This document shows positions 1 through 8,660 of a stretch of 64,000 nucleotides of DNA, piece by piece. A program made the position numbers and the translations under genes. This DNA comes from a virus. The notes under the pieces are model-generated. The model saw only the letters and a program-made list of their open reading frames with translations. It ran no database searches and had not been told where the DNA came from. The stretch spans positions 31,572 to 95,571 of the IMG/VR virus record IMGVR_UViG_3300032288_004022; one strand, written 5' to 3'. Each line of letters opens with the position of its first letter. Positions within the stretch are counted from its first letter, which is position 1.

Positions 1-327
1 TTGGGACAAAAACTTGGTGTCACAGAAAATCTTATTGCTCCCATGGCCATGCCAGTAACTACCGAAAGTGGCTCATGCAACATGACCATGGAAGGCGAGT
101 ATTGCCCCGAACACGGGCTTGCTGAATGTGGTTACATGGAAACAGCAGGTGACATGGGCTCTGGAGACATAGCACCAGTCATGGGAGAAGAAAAGCAAGA
201 AGCGTTTGTTAACAAACATCATGATGACCCAATGAACTACAATGCCGCAATCACTGGCAGTTACTACGAATCCCGGGAAGGCGATGCCACTTTGGCAAGA
301 ATAAAATCACTAGCTCTGCTCAGATAA
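1..327 (+). CDS. Hypothetical protein, C-terminal part (cut by window start)
   Basis: The frame is open from the first base, so the TTG at base 1 is probably internal and only the last 108 residues are visible. The visible part has a Cys/His-rich segment (EYCPEHGLAECGY) that could bind a metal, followed by a Met/Asp/Glu-rich tail. I do not recognise a family. It ends 5 bases before the next gene and is probably co-transcribed with it. The true start lies outside the window. Confidence 0.5.
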   Translation: MGQKLGVTENLIAPMAMPVTTESGSCNMTMEGEYCPEHGLAECGYMETAGDMGSGDIAPVMGEEKQEAFVNKHHDDPMNYNAAITGSYYESREGDATLARIKSLALLR

Positions 328-332
328 TATCC

Positions 333-902
333 TTGAAGGCACAACAAATACTAGAAACAGTTTGGGAAGTGGACAACTTCTTCCCAGACTTCCAACATGT
401 AAAAAGTCTATATAGAACCAGCCACACTCCTTGGCACAGTGAGTACCCCAATAGGCTGCTTACTCCCTACAGCAATACCCCCGATCTGCAAACTCAACTG
501 GACAAATTTCTGCCAGATATACAAAACATTGTTGGGCAAGAGTTGACAACACAAGTGGCGTATGCCAGTTTGGATCTGTCGGGCAGTCGTATCATGATGC
601 ATCGATTACATCCAGATATAAGATGTTTTGTGCAGGTGTGCATGAGCGACGCCGAGTGTGTTGAACTGGCAACACATTTTTGTATTGATGACGAGTTCAA
701 CGCCAACCACAATCAAGATTACGAAGCCATTGAAAAATTTAAATCTGGAAAACTGCAGGCAGTGAATTACCGGCCAAACACAGCCTATATTTTGCTGAAT
801 CACCCAAGAATATTCATGGGCACCAGAAACACAGTGCCACCAAACATGGCAAGAGAAACTGTGAATTTACATTTTGGCTTGCCATTGAAAACAAATACTT
901 GA
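333..902 (+). CDS. 2OG-Fe(II) oxygenase-like protein (copy A)
   Basis: A protein of 189 residues starting at TTG; no clear ribosome binding site is visible, so the start is uncertain. The second half has the layout of a double-stranded beta-helix 2-oxoglutarate/Fe(II) oxygenase: an H-x-D candidate (LHPDIR), then a strand of the type PNTAYILLNHPR that would carry the distal His and Arg. It shares IVGQ-LTT, the H-x-D strand and the PNT-YI-LN strand with the convergent gene at 867-1394, so the two look like diverged paralogs. The substrate is unknown. In phages this fold is often linked to hydroxylation of protein, nucleic acid or sugar. The family call rests on motifs only. Confidence 0.55.
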   Translation: MKAQQILETVWEVDNFFPDFQHVKSLYRTSHTPWHSEYPNRLLTPYSNTPDLQTQLDKFLPDIQNIVGQELTTQVAYASLDLSGSRIMMHRLHPDIRCFVQVCMSDAECVELATHFCIDDEFNANHNQDYEAIEKFKSGKLQAVNYRPNTAYILLNHPRIFMGTRNTVPPNMARETVNLHFGLPLKTNT

Positions 903-1394
903 TCTCCCCCCACCTGAACGAGGCAGAGCAAAGTGTATTTTTCTGTCTGTGTTCAAATTGATGTATCCGGTATTGGGCTCAAACGGAACAACAACATGTG
1001 GATACACGTGAGTAAAGGTAGTTCCAGGAACCGTATCCCCGTGTCGCCAAAGATACACTTGATATGTGATCAATAACAATTCAGCATCAACATGCCTGGG
1101 ACAATGAAAATCCGGTAAATCCAGCCACACTTTTGTATCCACAGTTGTTAAGGGCTGACCAACTATTTTCTCTATAGACTCAGTCAAATTATTGTGAAGA
1201 TTTTGAATTGCACCGTGTGATTTGCTTTCCGAAGACAACTCCAGACGGTACTCCAAACAATCCTGTGGCCGGGACCATATTTCATTGTGTGCTAGGTGCA
1301 ATTGACTCAGCCAATCCAATGTTGATTGATCGAAGCAGTTGGACACTGTCCAGAGATTGGGAGCTACGGGCTCACAGATTGAATGATCGTGCAT
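867..1394 (-). CDS. 2OG-Fe(II) oxygenase-like protein (copy B)
   Basis: A minus-strand protein of 175 residues starting at ATG 1394. It has a clearer oxygenase pattern than its neighbour: H-x-D in CPRHVDAELL, then PNTGYINLNTDRKIHFALP supplying a distal His, and a following Arg. It shares IVGQPLTT and the overall order of motifs with the gene at 333-902, and the two coding ends overlap convergently by 36 bases. Target unknown. An alternative reading is a structural cupin-like fold without enzyme activity. Confidence 0.6.
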   Translation of the reverse strand: MHDHSICEPVAPNLWTVSNCFDQSTLDWLSQLHLAHNEIWSRPQDCLEYRLELSSESKSHGAIQNLHNNLTESIEKIVGQPLTTVDTKVWLDLPDFHCPRHVDAELLLITYQVYLWRHGDTVPGTTFTHVYPHVVVPFEPNTGYINLNTDRKIHFALPRSGGGRSSICFQWQAKM

Positions 1395-1443
1395 GCCAAT
1401 ATTTAACAGTATGGCAAAAAAATTTTAAATTTTGCTTGTGTTG

Positions 1444-1450
1444 CTAAATA
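1444..1450 (+). promoter_or_regulatory. Possible T4-like late promoter box (CTAAATA)
   Basis: CTAAATA lies in the non-coding gap about 95 bases upstream of the gp32 gene. The same heptamer precedes several virion genes here, but it also occurs inside coding regions, so this one may be chance. Confidence 0.3.
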
Positions 1451-1545
1451 GACTAGTATACAATACAACTTGTATGCACAGGCAACAAACATCTAAATTT
1501 TTAGATAGGCATATAACATAGGCAACTTTTTAAGGAGAATATACT

Positions 1546-2535
1546 ATGGCATCTTTAGCAGAAATTCGAGCACGACTACAGGCAGCAGAATCAAAAGGTG
1601 GGCAATCCACCGAACGCGGCGATAATTCAATTTATCCGCACTGGAACATGGAAGAAGGCCAATCGGCTACACTGCGCTTCCTCCCTGATGGTAACTCTAA
1701 AAACACTTTCTTTTGGCAAGAACGAGCAATGATTCGTTTGCCTTTCAACGGTATCAAAGGAGAGATGGAATCCAAACAAGTTATGGTACAAGTACCTTGC
1801 GTGGAAATGTGGGGTGAGGCATGTCCCATTCTAGCAGAAGTACGCACTTGGTTCAAGGACAAGAGCCTTGAAGAAATGGGTCGTAAGTACTGGAAGAAAC
1901 GCAGTTACATTTTCCAAGGCTTTGTTCGCGAAAACCCCTTGAGCGATGACAAAACACCCGACAATCCAATCCGTCGCTTTATCATTGGTCCTCAGATCTT
2001 TACCACCATCAAAGGTGCCTTGATGGATCCTGAACTGGAAGAATTGCCAACTGACTACCTGCGTGGTCTAGACTTCCGTATCAGCAAAGGTGCCAAAGGC
2101 GGTTTTGCTGACTACAATGGAAGCAAATGGGCACGTAAAGAGTCCGCATTGACCGAAGCAGAACAAGCCGCAGTTGATGCACATGGTTTGTTTGATTTGA
2201 GCACATTTTTGCCCAAAAAACCCACAGATGTTGAGTTGAAAGTTATCAAAGAGATGTTTGAAGCAAGTGTTGATGGCCAGCCATACGACACAGAGCGTTG
2301 GGGTCAATACTTCCGTCCTGCTGGCGTACAAGCACCTGCCGGTGCTACTTCGGCACCAGCCGCAGATGAAAATATTTCCGCTCCAGCAGCAAAACCAGCA
2401 CTCAAAGTAACTGCACCTGCAAGTGATTTTGATGATGAAGAAGTGCCAGCTGCTTCGGCACCAGTTGCGGCCGCAAAGCCAGCACAAAAGGCTGAAGATA
2501 TCTTGGCAATGATTCGCGCTAGACAACAAAAATAA
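1546..2535 (+). CDS. 32: gp32-like single-stranded DNA-binding protein
   Basis: A protein of 329 residues with a strong ribosome binding site (AAGGAG) before ATG 1546. It matches T4-like gp32. A basic N-terminal region (EIRARLQAAESK) corresponds to the cooperativity segment. The core OB-type domain spans roughly residues 25-250. The C-terminal linker is Ala/Pro-rich with an acidic patch (DFDDEEVP), and the end is a short helix (AEDILAMIRARQQK). Cys85 and Cys93 lie where T4 gp32 has its zinc site, but the full His-Cys3 set is not obvious. It coats ssDNA during replication and recombination and recruits partners through the acidic tail. UvsX and the UvsY-like gene follow directly. Confidence 0.93.
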   Translation: MASLAEIRARLQAAESKGGQSTERGDNSIYPHWNMEEGQSATLRFLPDGNSKNTFFWQERAMIRLPFNGIKGEMESKQVMVQVPCVEMWGEACPILAEVRTWFKDKSLEEMGRKYWKKRSYIFQGFVRENPLSDDKTPDNPIRRFIIGPQIFTTIKGALMDPELEELPTDYLRGLDFRISKGAKGGFADYNGSKWARKESALTEAEQAAVDAHGLFDLSTFLPKKPTDVELKVIKEMFEASVDGQPYDTERWGQYFRPAGVQAPAGATSAPAADENISAPAAKPALKVTAPASDFDDEEVPAASAPVAAAKPAQKAEDILAMIRARQQK

Positions 2536-2544
2536 TCTAGTGTT

Positions 2545-2573
2545 ACGCACAGTGGGTCGAGCTCACTGTGCGT
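2545..2573 (+). terminator. Hairpin after gp32, probable terminator
   Basis: A 10-bp inverted repeat (ACGCACAGTG / CACTGTGCGT, 2545-2554 with 2564-2573) follows the gp32 stop by ten bases and is followed by a moderately T-rich run. It could terminate transcription or stabilise the abundant gp32 mRNA. Confidence 0.55.
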
Positions 2574-2601
2574 TCATATCTTTTCTATACATAGGTGATC
2601 T

Positions 2602-3657
2602 GTGGGCAAACCATTCGACGTAAGCAAATTTCGTAAAGAAATTACAAAAAGTATTGATGGCCTTTCAATAGGCTTTAACGATCCAACTGACTGGATCAGC
2701 ACTGGCAATTATGCCTTGAACTATTTGATCAGCGGCGACTTTAATCGTGGCATTCCTTTGGGCAAGGTCACTGTGTTTGCTGGTGACTCGGGCGCCGGCA
2801 AAAGCTACATCTGTAGTGGCAACATCATCAAACATGCACAAGAGCAAGGCATCTTTGTGGTGCTGATTGATTCAGAAAACGCATTAGACGAAGACTGGCT
2901 CAAGGCCTTGGGGGTGGACACCAGTGATGGCAAACTGCTCAAACTCAGTATGGCCATGATCGATGACGTAGCCAAGACTATCTCAACATTCATGAGTGAC
3001 TACAAAGGCCTAGCTGATGGCGAGCGCCCCAAGGTGTTGTTTGTTATTGACTCACTGGGCATGTTGCTGACCCCAACTGATATCAACCAGTTTGATTCGG
3101 GCGACCTCAAAGGTGATCTGGGTCGCAAGCCCAAGGCGCTGACTGCACTGGTTCGTAACTGTGTCAACATGTTTGGTAGCTACAATGTGGGCTTGGTGTG
3201 CACCAACCACACATACGCAAGTCAAGACATGTTTGACCCCGATGACAAGATTTCAGGCGGGCAGGGCTTCATTTATGCCAGCTCAATTGTGGTGGCCATG
3301 AAGAAGCTCAAACTCAAAGAAGACGAAGACGGCAACAAGATTTCCGATGTCATGGGCATTCGTGCTGCCTGCAAGGTCATGAAAACACGCTATGCCAAAC
3401 CCTTTGAAGGTGTGCAGGTCAAGATTCCTTACGAAACAGGCATGAGTCCTTATTCGGGTCTTGTAGACTTGATTGAGAAAAAAGGCATGCTCAAACGCGA
3501 AGGCAACAGCCTGGTGTTTACCACAAGCGATGGTGAGATCATCAAGAAGTTCCGCAAAGCCTGGGAAAAGAACGATGACAACTGCCTTGACACTGTAATG
3601 AAAGACTTTGCAAATCACAAAGACGAGGTAACTACAGTCGAGGAGGAAACCGAATGA
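2602..3657 (+). CDS. uvsX: UvsX RecA-like recombinase
   Basis: A protein of 351 residues starting at GTG. It has Walker A GDSGAGKS at residues 61-68, Walker B VLFVID at 145-150, and a RecA-type glycine-rich ISGGQGF segment further on. It is somewhat shorter than T4 UvsX (391). It forms the presynaptic filament on gp32-covered ssDNA and drives strand exchange for recombination-dependent replication and repair. It overlaps the next gene by 4 bases (ATGA), and a UvsY-like mediator lies two genes downstream, so recombinase and mediator are probably co-expressed. Confidence 0.95.
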   Translation: MGKPFDVSKFRKEITKSIDGLSIGFNDPTDWISTGNYALNYLISGDFNRGIPLGKVTVFAGDSGAGKSYICSGNIIKHAQEQGIFVVLIDSENALDEDWLKALGVDTSDGKLLKLSMAMIDDVAKTISTFMSDYKGLADGERPKVLFVIDSLGMLLTPTDINQFDSGDLKGDLGRKPKALTALVRNCVNMFGSYNVGLVCTNHTYASQDMFDPDDKISGGQGFIYASSIVVAMKKLKLKEDEDGNKISDVMGIRAACKVMKTRYAKPFEGVQVKIPYETGMSPYSGLVDLIEKKGMLKREGNSLVFTTSDGEIIKKFRKAWEKNDDNCLDTVMKDFANHKDEVTTVEEETE

Positions 3658-3917
3658 GTGAAACTATCGCAGCAGAAATTTGGGGCGAGCTCAAGCGTTA
3701 CATAAACACTGTGGATCGCAATGAGGCTGCTGAAACTGTGGTTCAAATTTTAATGGACAACGACTCGGATGTTGACGATATTCGTGATGCCTTCAAGGGC
3801 GATTCGGATATCAAACGTGCATTGACTGCATACCTTGACAACGACAAGGACTATGCGGAAGAGGACGACGAAGAAGACGAAGACGAAGAGTACGAAGACG
3901 AAGACTGGGAAAACTAA
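3654..3917 (+). CDS. Small, extremely acidic protein between uvsX and uvsY
   Basis: A protein of 87 residues that I do not recognise. The N-terminal two thirds look helical. The last 27 residues are almost all Asp and Glu with scattered Tyr. It overlaps uvsX by 4 bases and its last base is the first base of the next start codon, so the three genes are translationally coupled. The context suggests a role in recombination. The polyacidic tail recalls gp32-type protein-interaction tails or DNA mimicry, but that is inference. Confidence 0.75.
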   Translation: MSETIAAEIWGELKRYINTVDRNEAAETVVQILMDNDSDVDDIRDAFKGDSDIKRALTAYLDNDKDYAEEDDEEDEDEEYEDEDWEN

Positions 3918-4369
3918 TGTGGTATAGTCGCGTGGTCGCTGACCTCGGCAATATTCCAGATTTTATAGCACACTACGAGCGCGAGCTTGAGGACGCTAAA
4001 AAAGAATGTAAAATTAGCGGCTTAATTGAGCGCCATTTGAAAGAGTTGCCCGGCGCAACCGAGCAACGATTTTATCAGTTGCAGGAAATTGAAGCAGTGT
4101 TGAATTACCTCAATATTCAATTGCGTAAAATTCGCCGCCGCCATTTTCAAAAATATCTTGAAGCATATGCACGAGCTCTTACTAGTCGTGATGCTGAAAA
4201 ATATGTTGACGGTGAAGACGAAGTTGTTGACTTTGAAACAATCATCAACGAAGTGGCTCTGTTGCGCAATCGTTGGTTGGGCATTATGAAAGGCCTTGAA
4301 GCCAAGCAGTGGCAAATGGGGCACATTGTTCGACTGCGCACAGCCGGCATGGAAGATATTACAGTTTAA
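3917..4369 (+). CDS. uvsY: UvsY-like recombination mediator
   Basis: A protein of 150 residues, largely helical and rich in charged residues. The C-terminal segment (GIMKGLEAKQWQMGHIVRLRTAG) has the same pattern as the end of T4 UvsY, where a K-x-x-x-F-x-I-K-H-I-x-x-M-R motif is found, and the size is close (T4 UvsY 137). UvsY loads UvsX on gp32-covered ssDNA. The position directly after gp32 and uvsX supports the call. Overall similarity is low and the assignment rests on pattern, length and context. Confidence 0.6.
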   Translation: MWYSRVVADLGNIPDFIAHYERELEDAKKECKISGLIERHLKELPGATEQRFYQLQEIEAVLNYLNIQLRKIRRRHFQKYLEAYARALTSRDAEKYVDGEDEVVDFETIINEVALLRNRWLGIMKGLEAKQWQMGHIVRLRTAGMEDITV

Positions 4370-4376
4370 GGAAAAT

Positions 4377-5477
4377 ATGAGTTATTTGTTTACAAGTGAG
4401 TCGGTGAGTGAAGGACATCCCGACAAAGTGGCTGATGCCATCAGTGATGCTGTTCTTGATATCATCATGGAAAAGCAAGATCCTGCACTGCGTTGTGCAT
4501 GCGAAACCTTGGTTACCACCAATCGTGTTGTGATTGCTGGTGAATACAAAGGTGTTTTGCATGACCAAGAAGTTGAAAGTGCTGTGCGCAGAACCATTAA
4601 AAATATTGGCTATCAACAATCAGGATTTGATTGGAGCACAGTAGAGATAACCAATTTATTGCACGGACAATCAGCAGACATTGCCTTGGGCACAGACACA
4701 TTTGGTGCCGGCGATCAGGGCTTGATGTTTGGTTATGCCTGCGATGAAACTGAAAATCACATGCCCAGTGCAATTTACTGGAGTCATAGAATTGTAGAGA
4801 CTCTGACTCGAGTGCGGAAAAGCATGGCGCTGCCTTGGCTGGGGCCCGATGCCAAAAGCCAAGTAACATTTGAGTATGATGACAAAAATCGCCCAGTTCG
4901 AATTGCCAAAGTGGTTTGTAGCACACAGCATCACGAAGACACTGACATTGAAAGGGTTAGACAGTCAGTTGAATCTGTGATTCGCGGCATATTGCCTGAA
5001 AAATATGTTGATAATCGCACTGAGTTTTTTATCAATCCCACTGGTCGCTTTGTTATTGGCGGCCCTGATGGCGATACTGGGTTGACTGGTCGCAAGATCA
5101 TTGTTGACACCTATGGTGGATACAGCCCCCACGGCGGTGGCGCATTCTCGGGCAAAGATCCCACCAAGGTGGACAGATCGGCTGCTTATATGATGCGTTA
5201 TATCGCCAAGAATATTGTGGCTTCGGGTCAAGCGCCCCGGGCGACCTGTCAAATCAGTTACGCCATTGGTATGAAGGATCCCATGAGTTTCTATGTTGAA
5301 ACACCAGATCAAGACTTGAGTCGCCGACTCACGTTGAAAATTCAAGACCTGATTGACTTGACACCCATGGGCATTATTCGACATTTTGATCTATTCCGAC
5401 CCATCTACAGTTCTACAACTAACTATGGACATTTTGGTAAAGCAGATTTGCCCTGGGAAAAGATAGACCTGTTCTGA
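4377..5477 (+). CDS. metK: S-adenosylmethionine synthetase
   Basis: A protein of 366 residues from ATG 4377, chosen because AAGGAAA precedes it and MSYLFTSESVSEGHPDK matches the family start; an in-frame ATG at 4296 lies inside the previous gene. The signatures are GAGDQG at residues 110-115 and GGGAFSGKD at 253-261. It makes S-adenosylmethionine from methionine and ATP. It is slightly shorter than bacterial MetK (about 384) but appears complete. SAM could feed the several methyltransferase-like proteins and the radical-SAM protein in this window, or restore pools drained during infection. Confidence 0.95.
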   Translation: MSYLFTSESVSEGHPDKVADAISDAVLDIIMEKQDPALRCACETLVTTNRVVIAGEYKGVLHDQEVESAVRRTIKNIGYQQSGFDWSTVEITNLLHGQSADIALGTDTFGAGDQGLMFGYACDETENHMPSAIYWSHRIVETLTRVRKSMALPWLGPDAKSQVTFEYDDKNRPVRIAKVVCSTQHHEDTDIERVRQSVESVIRGILPEKYVDNRTEFFINPTGRFVIGGPDGDTGLTGRKIIVDTYGGYSPHGGGAFSGKDPTKVDRSAAYMMRYIAKNIVASGQAPRATCQISYAIGMKDPMSFYVETPDQDLSRRLTLKIQDLIDLTPMGIIRHFDLFRPIYSSTTNYGHFGKADLPWEKIDLF

Positions 5478-5496
5478 ACCGCTTGTAAATACAGGT

Positions 5497-6255
5497 ATGA
5501 AAATCGTACTTGTTACAGGTGGATTTGATCCACTACACTCTGGACACATCTCTTATCTCAATCATGCGGATCATTTAGGTGATCACTTGATCGTGGGTCT
5601 AAATTCAGATGAGTGGCTCTCACGTAAAAAAGGTCGTCCGTTCATGACTTGGCGTGAACGCATGGTTGTTCTAGACAACTTACACATGGTCGGCGAGGTA
5701 ATTGAGTTTGACGACAGAGATGGCACAGCCTGTGATGCCATACGCCGAGTTCGGGAAAAGTACCCCAACGATGAAATCATCTTTGCCAACGGAGGTGATC
5801 GTACAGCAAACAACATTCCAGAAATGGTGTTCAATGATGTGGAATTTGTGTTTGGTGTAGGTGGCGAAGATAAGAAAAACAGTAGTAGCTGGATTCTTGA
5901 AGATTGGAAAAAGCCCAAGACCGAACGTAGTTGGGGTTACTACCGTGTGTTACACGAAGTGGGTGCCAACACCAAACTCAAAGAGCTCACAGTACAGCCT
6001 AAGACTTGTTTGAGCATGCAACGACATGATCAACGTGCAGAGTTTTGGTTTGTGGCCGAAGGCACAGCCACAGTATACACCTTGGACCAAGCCAGCACAG
6101 ACATCGATGTCAAATGTCAGCTGGAAATGCATCAACATACTTTTATTAGTTGCAAGGAGTGGCACCAACTGTGTAACGAAACTGATCAGCCCTTGAAACT
6201 GATCGAAATTCAGTACGGTGAAAACTGTGTTGAGGAAGATATAGAACGCCGATGA
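5497..6255 (+). CDS. Cytidylyltransferase-like / cupin fusion protein
   Basis: A 252-residue two-domain protein. Residues 1-130 are a nucleotidyltransferase of the RfaE/TagD type with GGFDPLHSGH and the HxGH catalytic motif at 14-17. Residues 145-245 are a cupin with the run SMQRHDQRAEFW (173-184), typical of the isomerase cupin attached to mannose-1-phosphate guanylyltransferases. The family roles suggest NDP-sugar or NDP-alditol activation with sugar isomerisation, feeding the glycosyltransferases that follow. The next gene overlaps by 4 bases. The combination of these two domains is unusual; the substrate cannot be named. Confidence 0.75.
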   Translation: MKIVLVTGGFDPLHSGHISYLNHADHLGDHLIVGLNSDEWLSRKKGRPFMTWRERMVVLDNLHMVGEVIEFDDRDGTACDAIRRVREKYPNDEIIFANGGDRTANNIPEMVFNDVEFVFGVGGEDKKNSSSWILEDWKKPKTERSWGYYRVLHEVGANTKLKELTVQPKTCLSMQRHDQRAEFWFVAEGTATVYTLDQASTDIDVKCQLEMHQHTFISCKEWHQLCNETDQPLKLIEIQYGENCVEEDIERR

Positions 6256-6938
6256 AAGCCATACCAGTTTATATTGGCTACGATCCTCGTGAGGCCATTG
6301 CCTATCATACCTGTGTCAACAGCATCATAAGAAACGCCAGTCAGCCAGTGGCCATCATACCTGTGGCCTTGAATTTGTTTGGCGACTACAGCGAAACTCA
6401 CACCGATGGCAGCAACCACTTTATCTACACTAGATTTCTAGTTCCCTATCTTCAAGAATACACAGGTCATGCCATATTCATTGACGGCGACATGATTGTG
6501 CGTGGTGATATTGCAGAACTTTGGAACTTGCGCGACTTATACAAGGATGTTCAAGTGGTCAAACATGACTACAAAACTCGAATGCCTGTGAAATATCTTG
6601 GTTCAAGGAACGAAGACTACCCTAGGAAAAATTGGAGCAGTGTGATATTATGGAACTGCAACAGTTACCCTAATCGAAAACTCACTCCAGAATTTGTTCA
6701 ACGAGCCACAGGTGCTGAACTTCATCGCTTCTCGTGGCTGGATGATGATCGCATAGGCGAGTTACCACCTGAATGGAATTGGTTGCCCGATGAATACGGG
6801 TCAAACCCCGCGGCCAAGCTCTTGCACTATACCTTGGGCACTCCATGCTTTCATGAGTTCGCCGACACCCCCATGGCGGATGAGTGGCACCGTGAGCGCA
6901 TGCTTACTGAGTATTGTTTGCAACACAACTCTCAATGA
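6252..6938 (+). CDS. Glycosyltransferase, GT8-like
   Basis: A protein of 228 residues. The N-terminus (PVYIGYDPREAIAYHTCVNS) is typical of GT-A enzymes of family 8 type, and IFIDGDMIV provides the D-x-D metal/nucleotide-sugar site. A second acidic motif (DDDRIGELPPEWNW) and HYTLGTPCF near the end also fit the family. It starts in an ATGA overlap with the nucleotidyltransferase-cupin gene and ends in an ATGA overlap with the next gene. It probably transfers a sugar to a surface glycan of the host. The acceptor is unknown. Confidence 0.75.
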   Translation: MKAIPVYIGYDPREAIAYHTCVNSIIRNASQPVAIIPVALNLFGDYSETHTDGSNHFIYTRFLVPYLQEYTGHAIFIDGDMIVRGDIAELWNLRDLYKDVQVVKHDYKTRMPVKYLGSRNEDYPRKNWSSVILWNCNSYPNRKLTPEFVQRATGAELHRFSWLDDDRIGELPPEWNWLPDEYGSNPAAKLLHYTLGTPCFHEFADTPMADEWHRERMLTEYCLQHNSQ

Positions 6939-7729
6939 CCGACTGGATTTTTCTCAGTAAAAATTCCGAGGACGAATATATCAACATGTTTGCCCGTGGC
7001 TGCGGTGCAGAACCAGTTGCAGATTTTGATTATAATTCAACCAATCAGCCCATAGTTCTACGAGGCATACTCAAACACAAAATAATGAAACAGTGTTGGG
7101 TTGATTGTAGAGATTTCTATTACATTGATTCAGGGTATTTTGGTAACAATCCCAATCCGTTGAATCCCCAAGGATGGAAAGTGTGGCATAGAATTGTAAA
7201 AAACAATCTACAACATGGAGATATTGTTTTGCGTCCTGATGATAGGTGGAAACGGTTCAACATTGATCTACAGAAAAAACGCACAGGCTCAAAAATCATT
7301 GTGGCTGCACCTGATGAAAAACCCTGCAAGTTCTACGGCATAGATCAACAACAGTGGGTCACTGATACTGTAAACACCATTAAAAAATACACAGATCGTC
7401 CCGTGGTGGTCAGACAACGATCACCCAACAGAATAGATCGAATACAAAGTGATCCACTCAGCAAAGTGTTGCTGGATGATACACATGCCTTGGTCACTTT
7501 CAACAGCGTGGCCGCTGTTGAAAGTATATTACTGGGTGTGCCGGCATTTGCACTATCGCCCAGCCATGCTGCTGCACCGGTGGCCAATCAGGACCTAAGT
7601 CTAATAGAAACTCCGTATTGGCCAGATCAAGATAAATTATATGCATGGGCTTGTCATTTGGCCTATGGACAGTTTCATGTTTCGGAACTACAAAATGGCA
7701 CTGCTTATAGGATATTAAATGCTGGTTAA
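6935..7729 (+). CDS. KpsC/KpsS-like capsule-type transferase, paralog 1
   Basis: A protein of 264 residues; ATG 6935 is chosen because it forms an ATGA overlap with the preceding stop. It has the two hallmarks of the local paralog family: a strand-loop RPVVVRQR near residue 155 and a C-terminal nucleotide-binding-like segment VTFNSVAAVESILLGVPAF. It ends with the shared motif W-(8)-QFHVSELQNGTAY. This matches the general layout of capsule polysaccharide GT-B enzymes (KpsC/KpsS: HP motif, then NS-x-x-x-EAL-x-G-P). Catalytic activity is not proven. Confidence 0.6.
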   Translation: MTDWIFLSKNSEDEYINMFARGCGAEPVADFDYNSTNQPIVLRGILKHKIMKQCWVDCRDFYYIDSGYFGNNPNPLNPQGWKVWHRIVKNNLQHGDIVLRPDDRWKRFNIDLQKKRTGSKIIVAAPDEKPCKFYGIDQQQWVTDTVNTIKKYTDRPVVVRQRSPNRIDRIQSDPLSKVLLDDTHALVTFNSVAAVESILLGVPAFALSPSHAAAPVANQDLSLIETPYWPDQDKLYAWACHLAYGQFHVSELQNGTAYRILNAG

Positions 7730-8660
7730 AGTCTTTTTGGAAACCGCTGGAAATTTTGAAGAACGAGAAATTCTCACCAAGTTCTACAACGGCATTGTCA
7801 ACGCTGCCAATAACAATACACAAGCCGCACTGGGTCTGTATAATTCATACAGCCCATGCGACGTAGGAGTTATACTGGGTAGTTGGAAACCTCGAGATAA
7901 AAATCATCACAATGTACGCAACGATATTGTGGAAAATGTCTCAACGTTTATTGTGATTGAAACTCCGTTGCTTGGCAGAGTGGTCAATCAACAAAACACT
8001 CAACATAGAATTGGTATCAACGGGTTTCTGAATCAAAGCGGAATATTCAATCACGGCAATCACAATGACAGCAGAGTAAAAAAACTTGGAATCGAGTGGA
8101 ACGGATGGAAGCATGATCCCAACGGACATATTCTTCTCATGTTACAGTTGCCTGGTGATGCAAGTCTACGCGGAATCAACTTGTATGAATGGGTTGATTA
8201 TGCAATTAAAAAAATTAGATCAGTGACCGATCGCCCCATTGTGATTAGAACTCATCCGGCACATGGTATTAAAAATTCAGACGAATTTCATAATCTTGTG
8301 TCGTCGGTCGCGCTGTCAAGTCTTAAATCTAATATATCTTTTAGCATAGGCAGACACAAATCGTTTGAGGATGATGTGTTGGGGGCGTATTGTTCAGTGG
8401 CCTACTCCAGCGGCAGTAGTATCGACAGTGTATTGCATGGCATACCCACAGTGGCTGTTGATCCGGGAAATTTTGCATGGGACATATCAACCAACTATCT
8501 TGATGAAATTGAAACTGTCAAACTGGCCACACAAGATGAAATCAATCAGTGGTTAAACAATTTGAGCTACAGTCAATGGTCTCCTGAGGAAATGTACAAC
8601 GGAACAGCATGGAAGCATCTAGCATCAATGATAAGACGAATTGCCAATAATAAAAAATGA
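7719..8660 (+). CDS. KpsC/KpsS-like capsule-type transferase, paralog 2
   Basis: A protein of 313 residues. Its start overlaps the previous gene by 11 bases and its stop overlaps the next start (ATGA). Family marks: TDRPIVIRTHPAHG about two thirds in, AYSSGSSIDSVLHGIPTVAVD, and the C-terminal QWSPEEMYNGTAWKHL. These are the conserved positions shared by all five paralogs. The His-Pro after the RPIVIR strand is the same position as in KpsC-type enzymes. It probably acts on a cell-surface polysaccharide. Confidence 0.6.
   Translation: MLVKVFLETAGNFEEREILTKFYNGIVNAANNNTQAALGLYNSYSPCDVGVILGSWKPRDKNHHNVRNDIVENVSTFIVIETPLLGRVVNQQNTQHRIGINGFLNQSGIFNHGNHNDSRVKKLGIEWNGWKHDPNGHILLMLQLPGDASLRGINLYEWVDYAIKKIRSVTDRPIVIRTHPAHGIKNSDEFHNLVSSVALSSLKSNISFSIGRHKSFEDDVLGAYCSVAYSSGSSIDSVLHGIPTVAVDPGNFAWDISTNYLDEIETVKLATQDEINQWLNNLSYSQWSPEEMYNGTAWKHLASMIRRIANNKK

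Noticed and set aside
2068-2550. 160-codon minus-strand frame over the end of the gp32 gene
   Set aside because: It lies wholly antisense to a certain gene, has a Cys/Trp-rich implausible product and no start signal.
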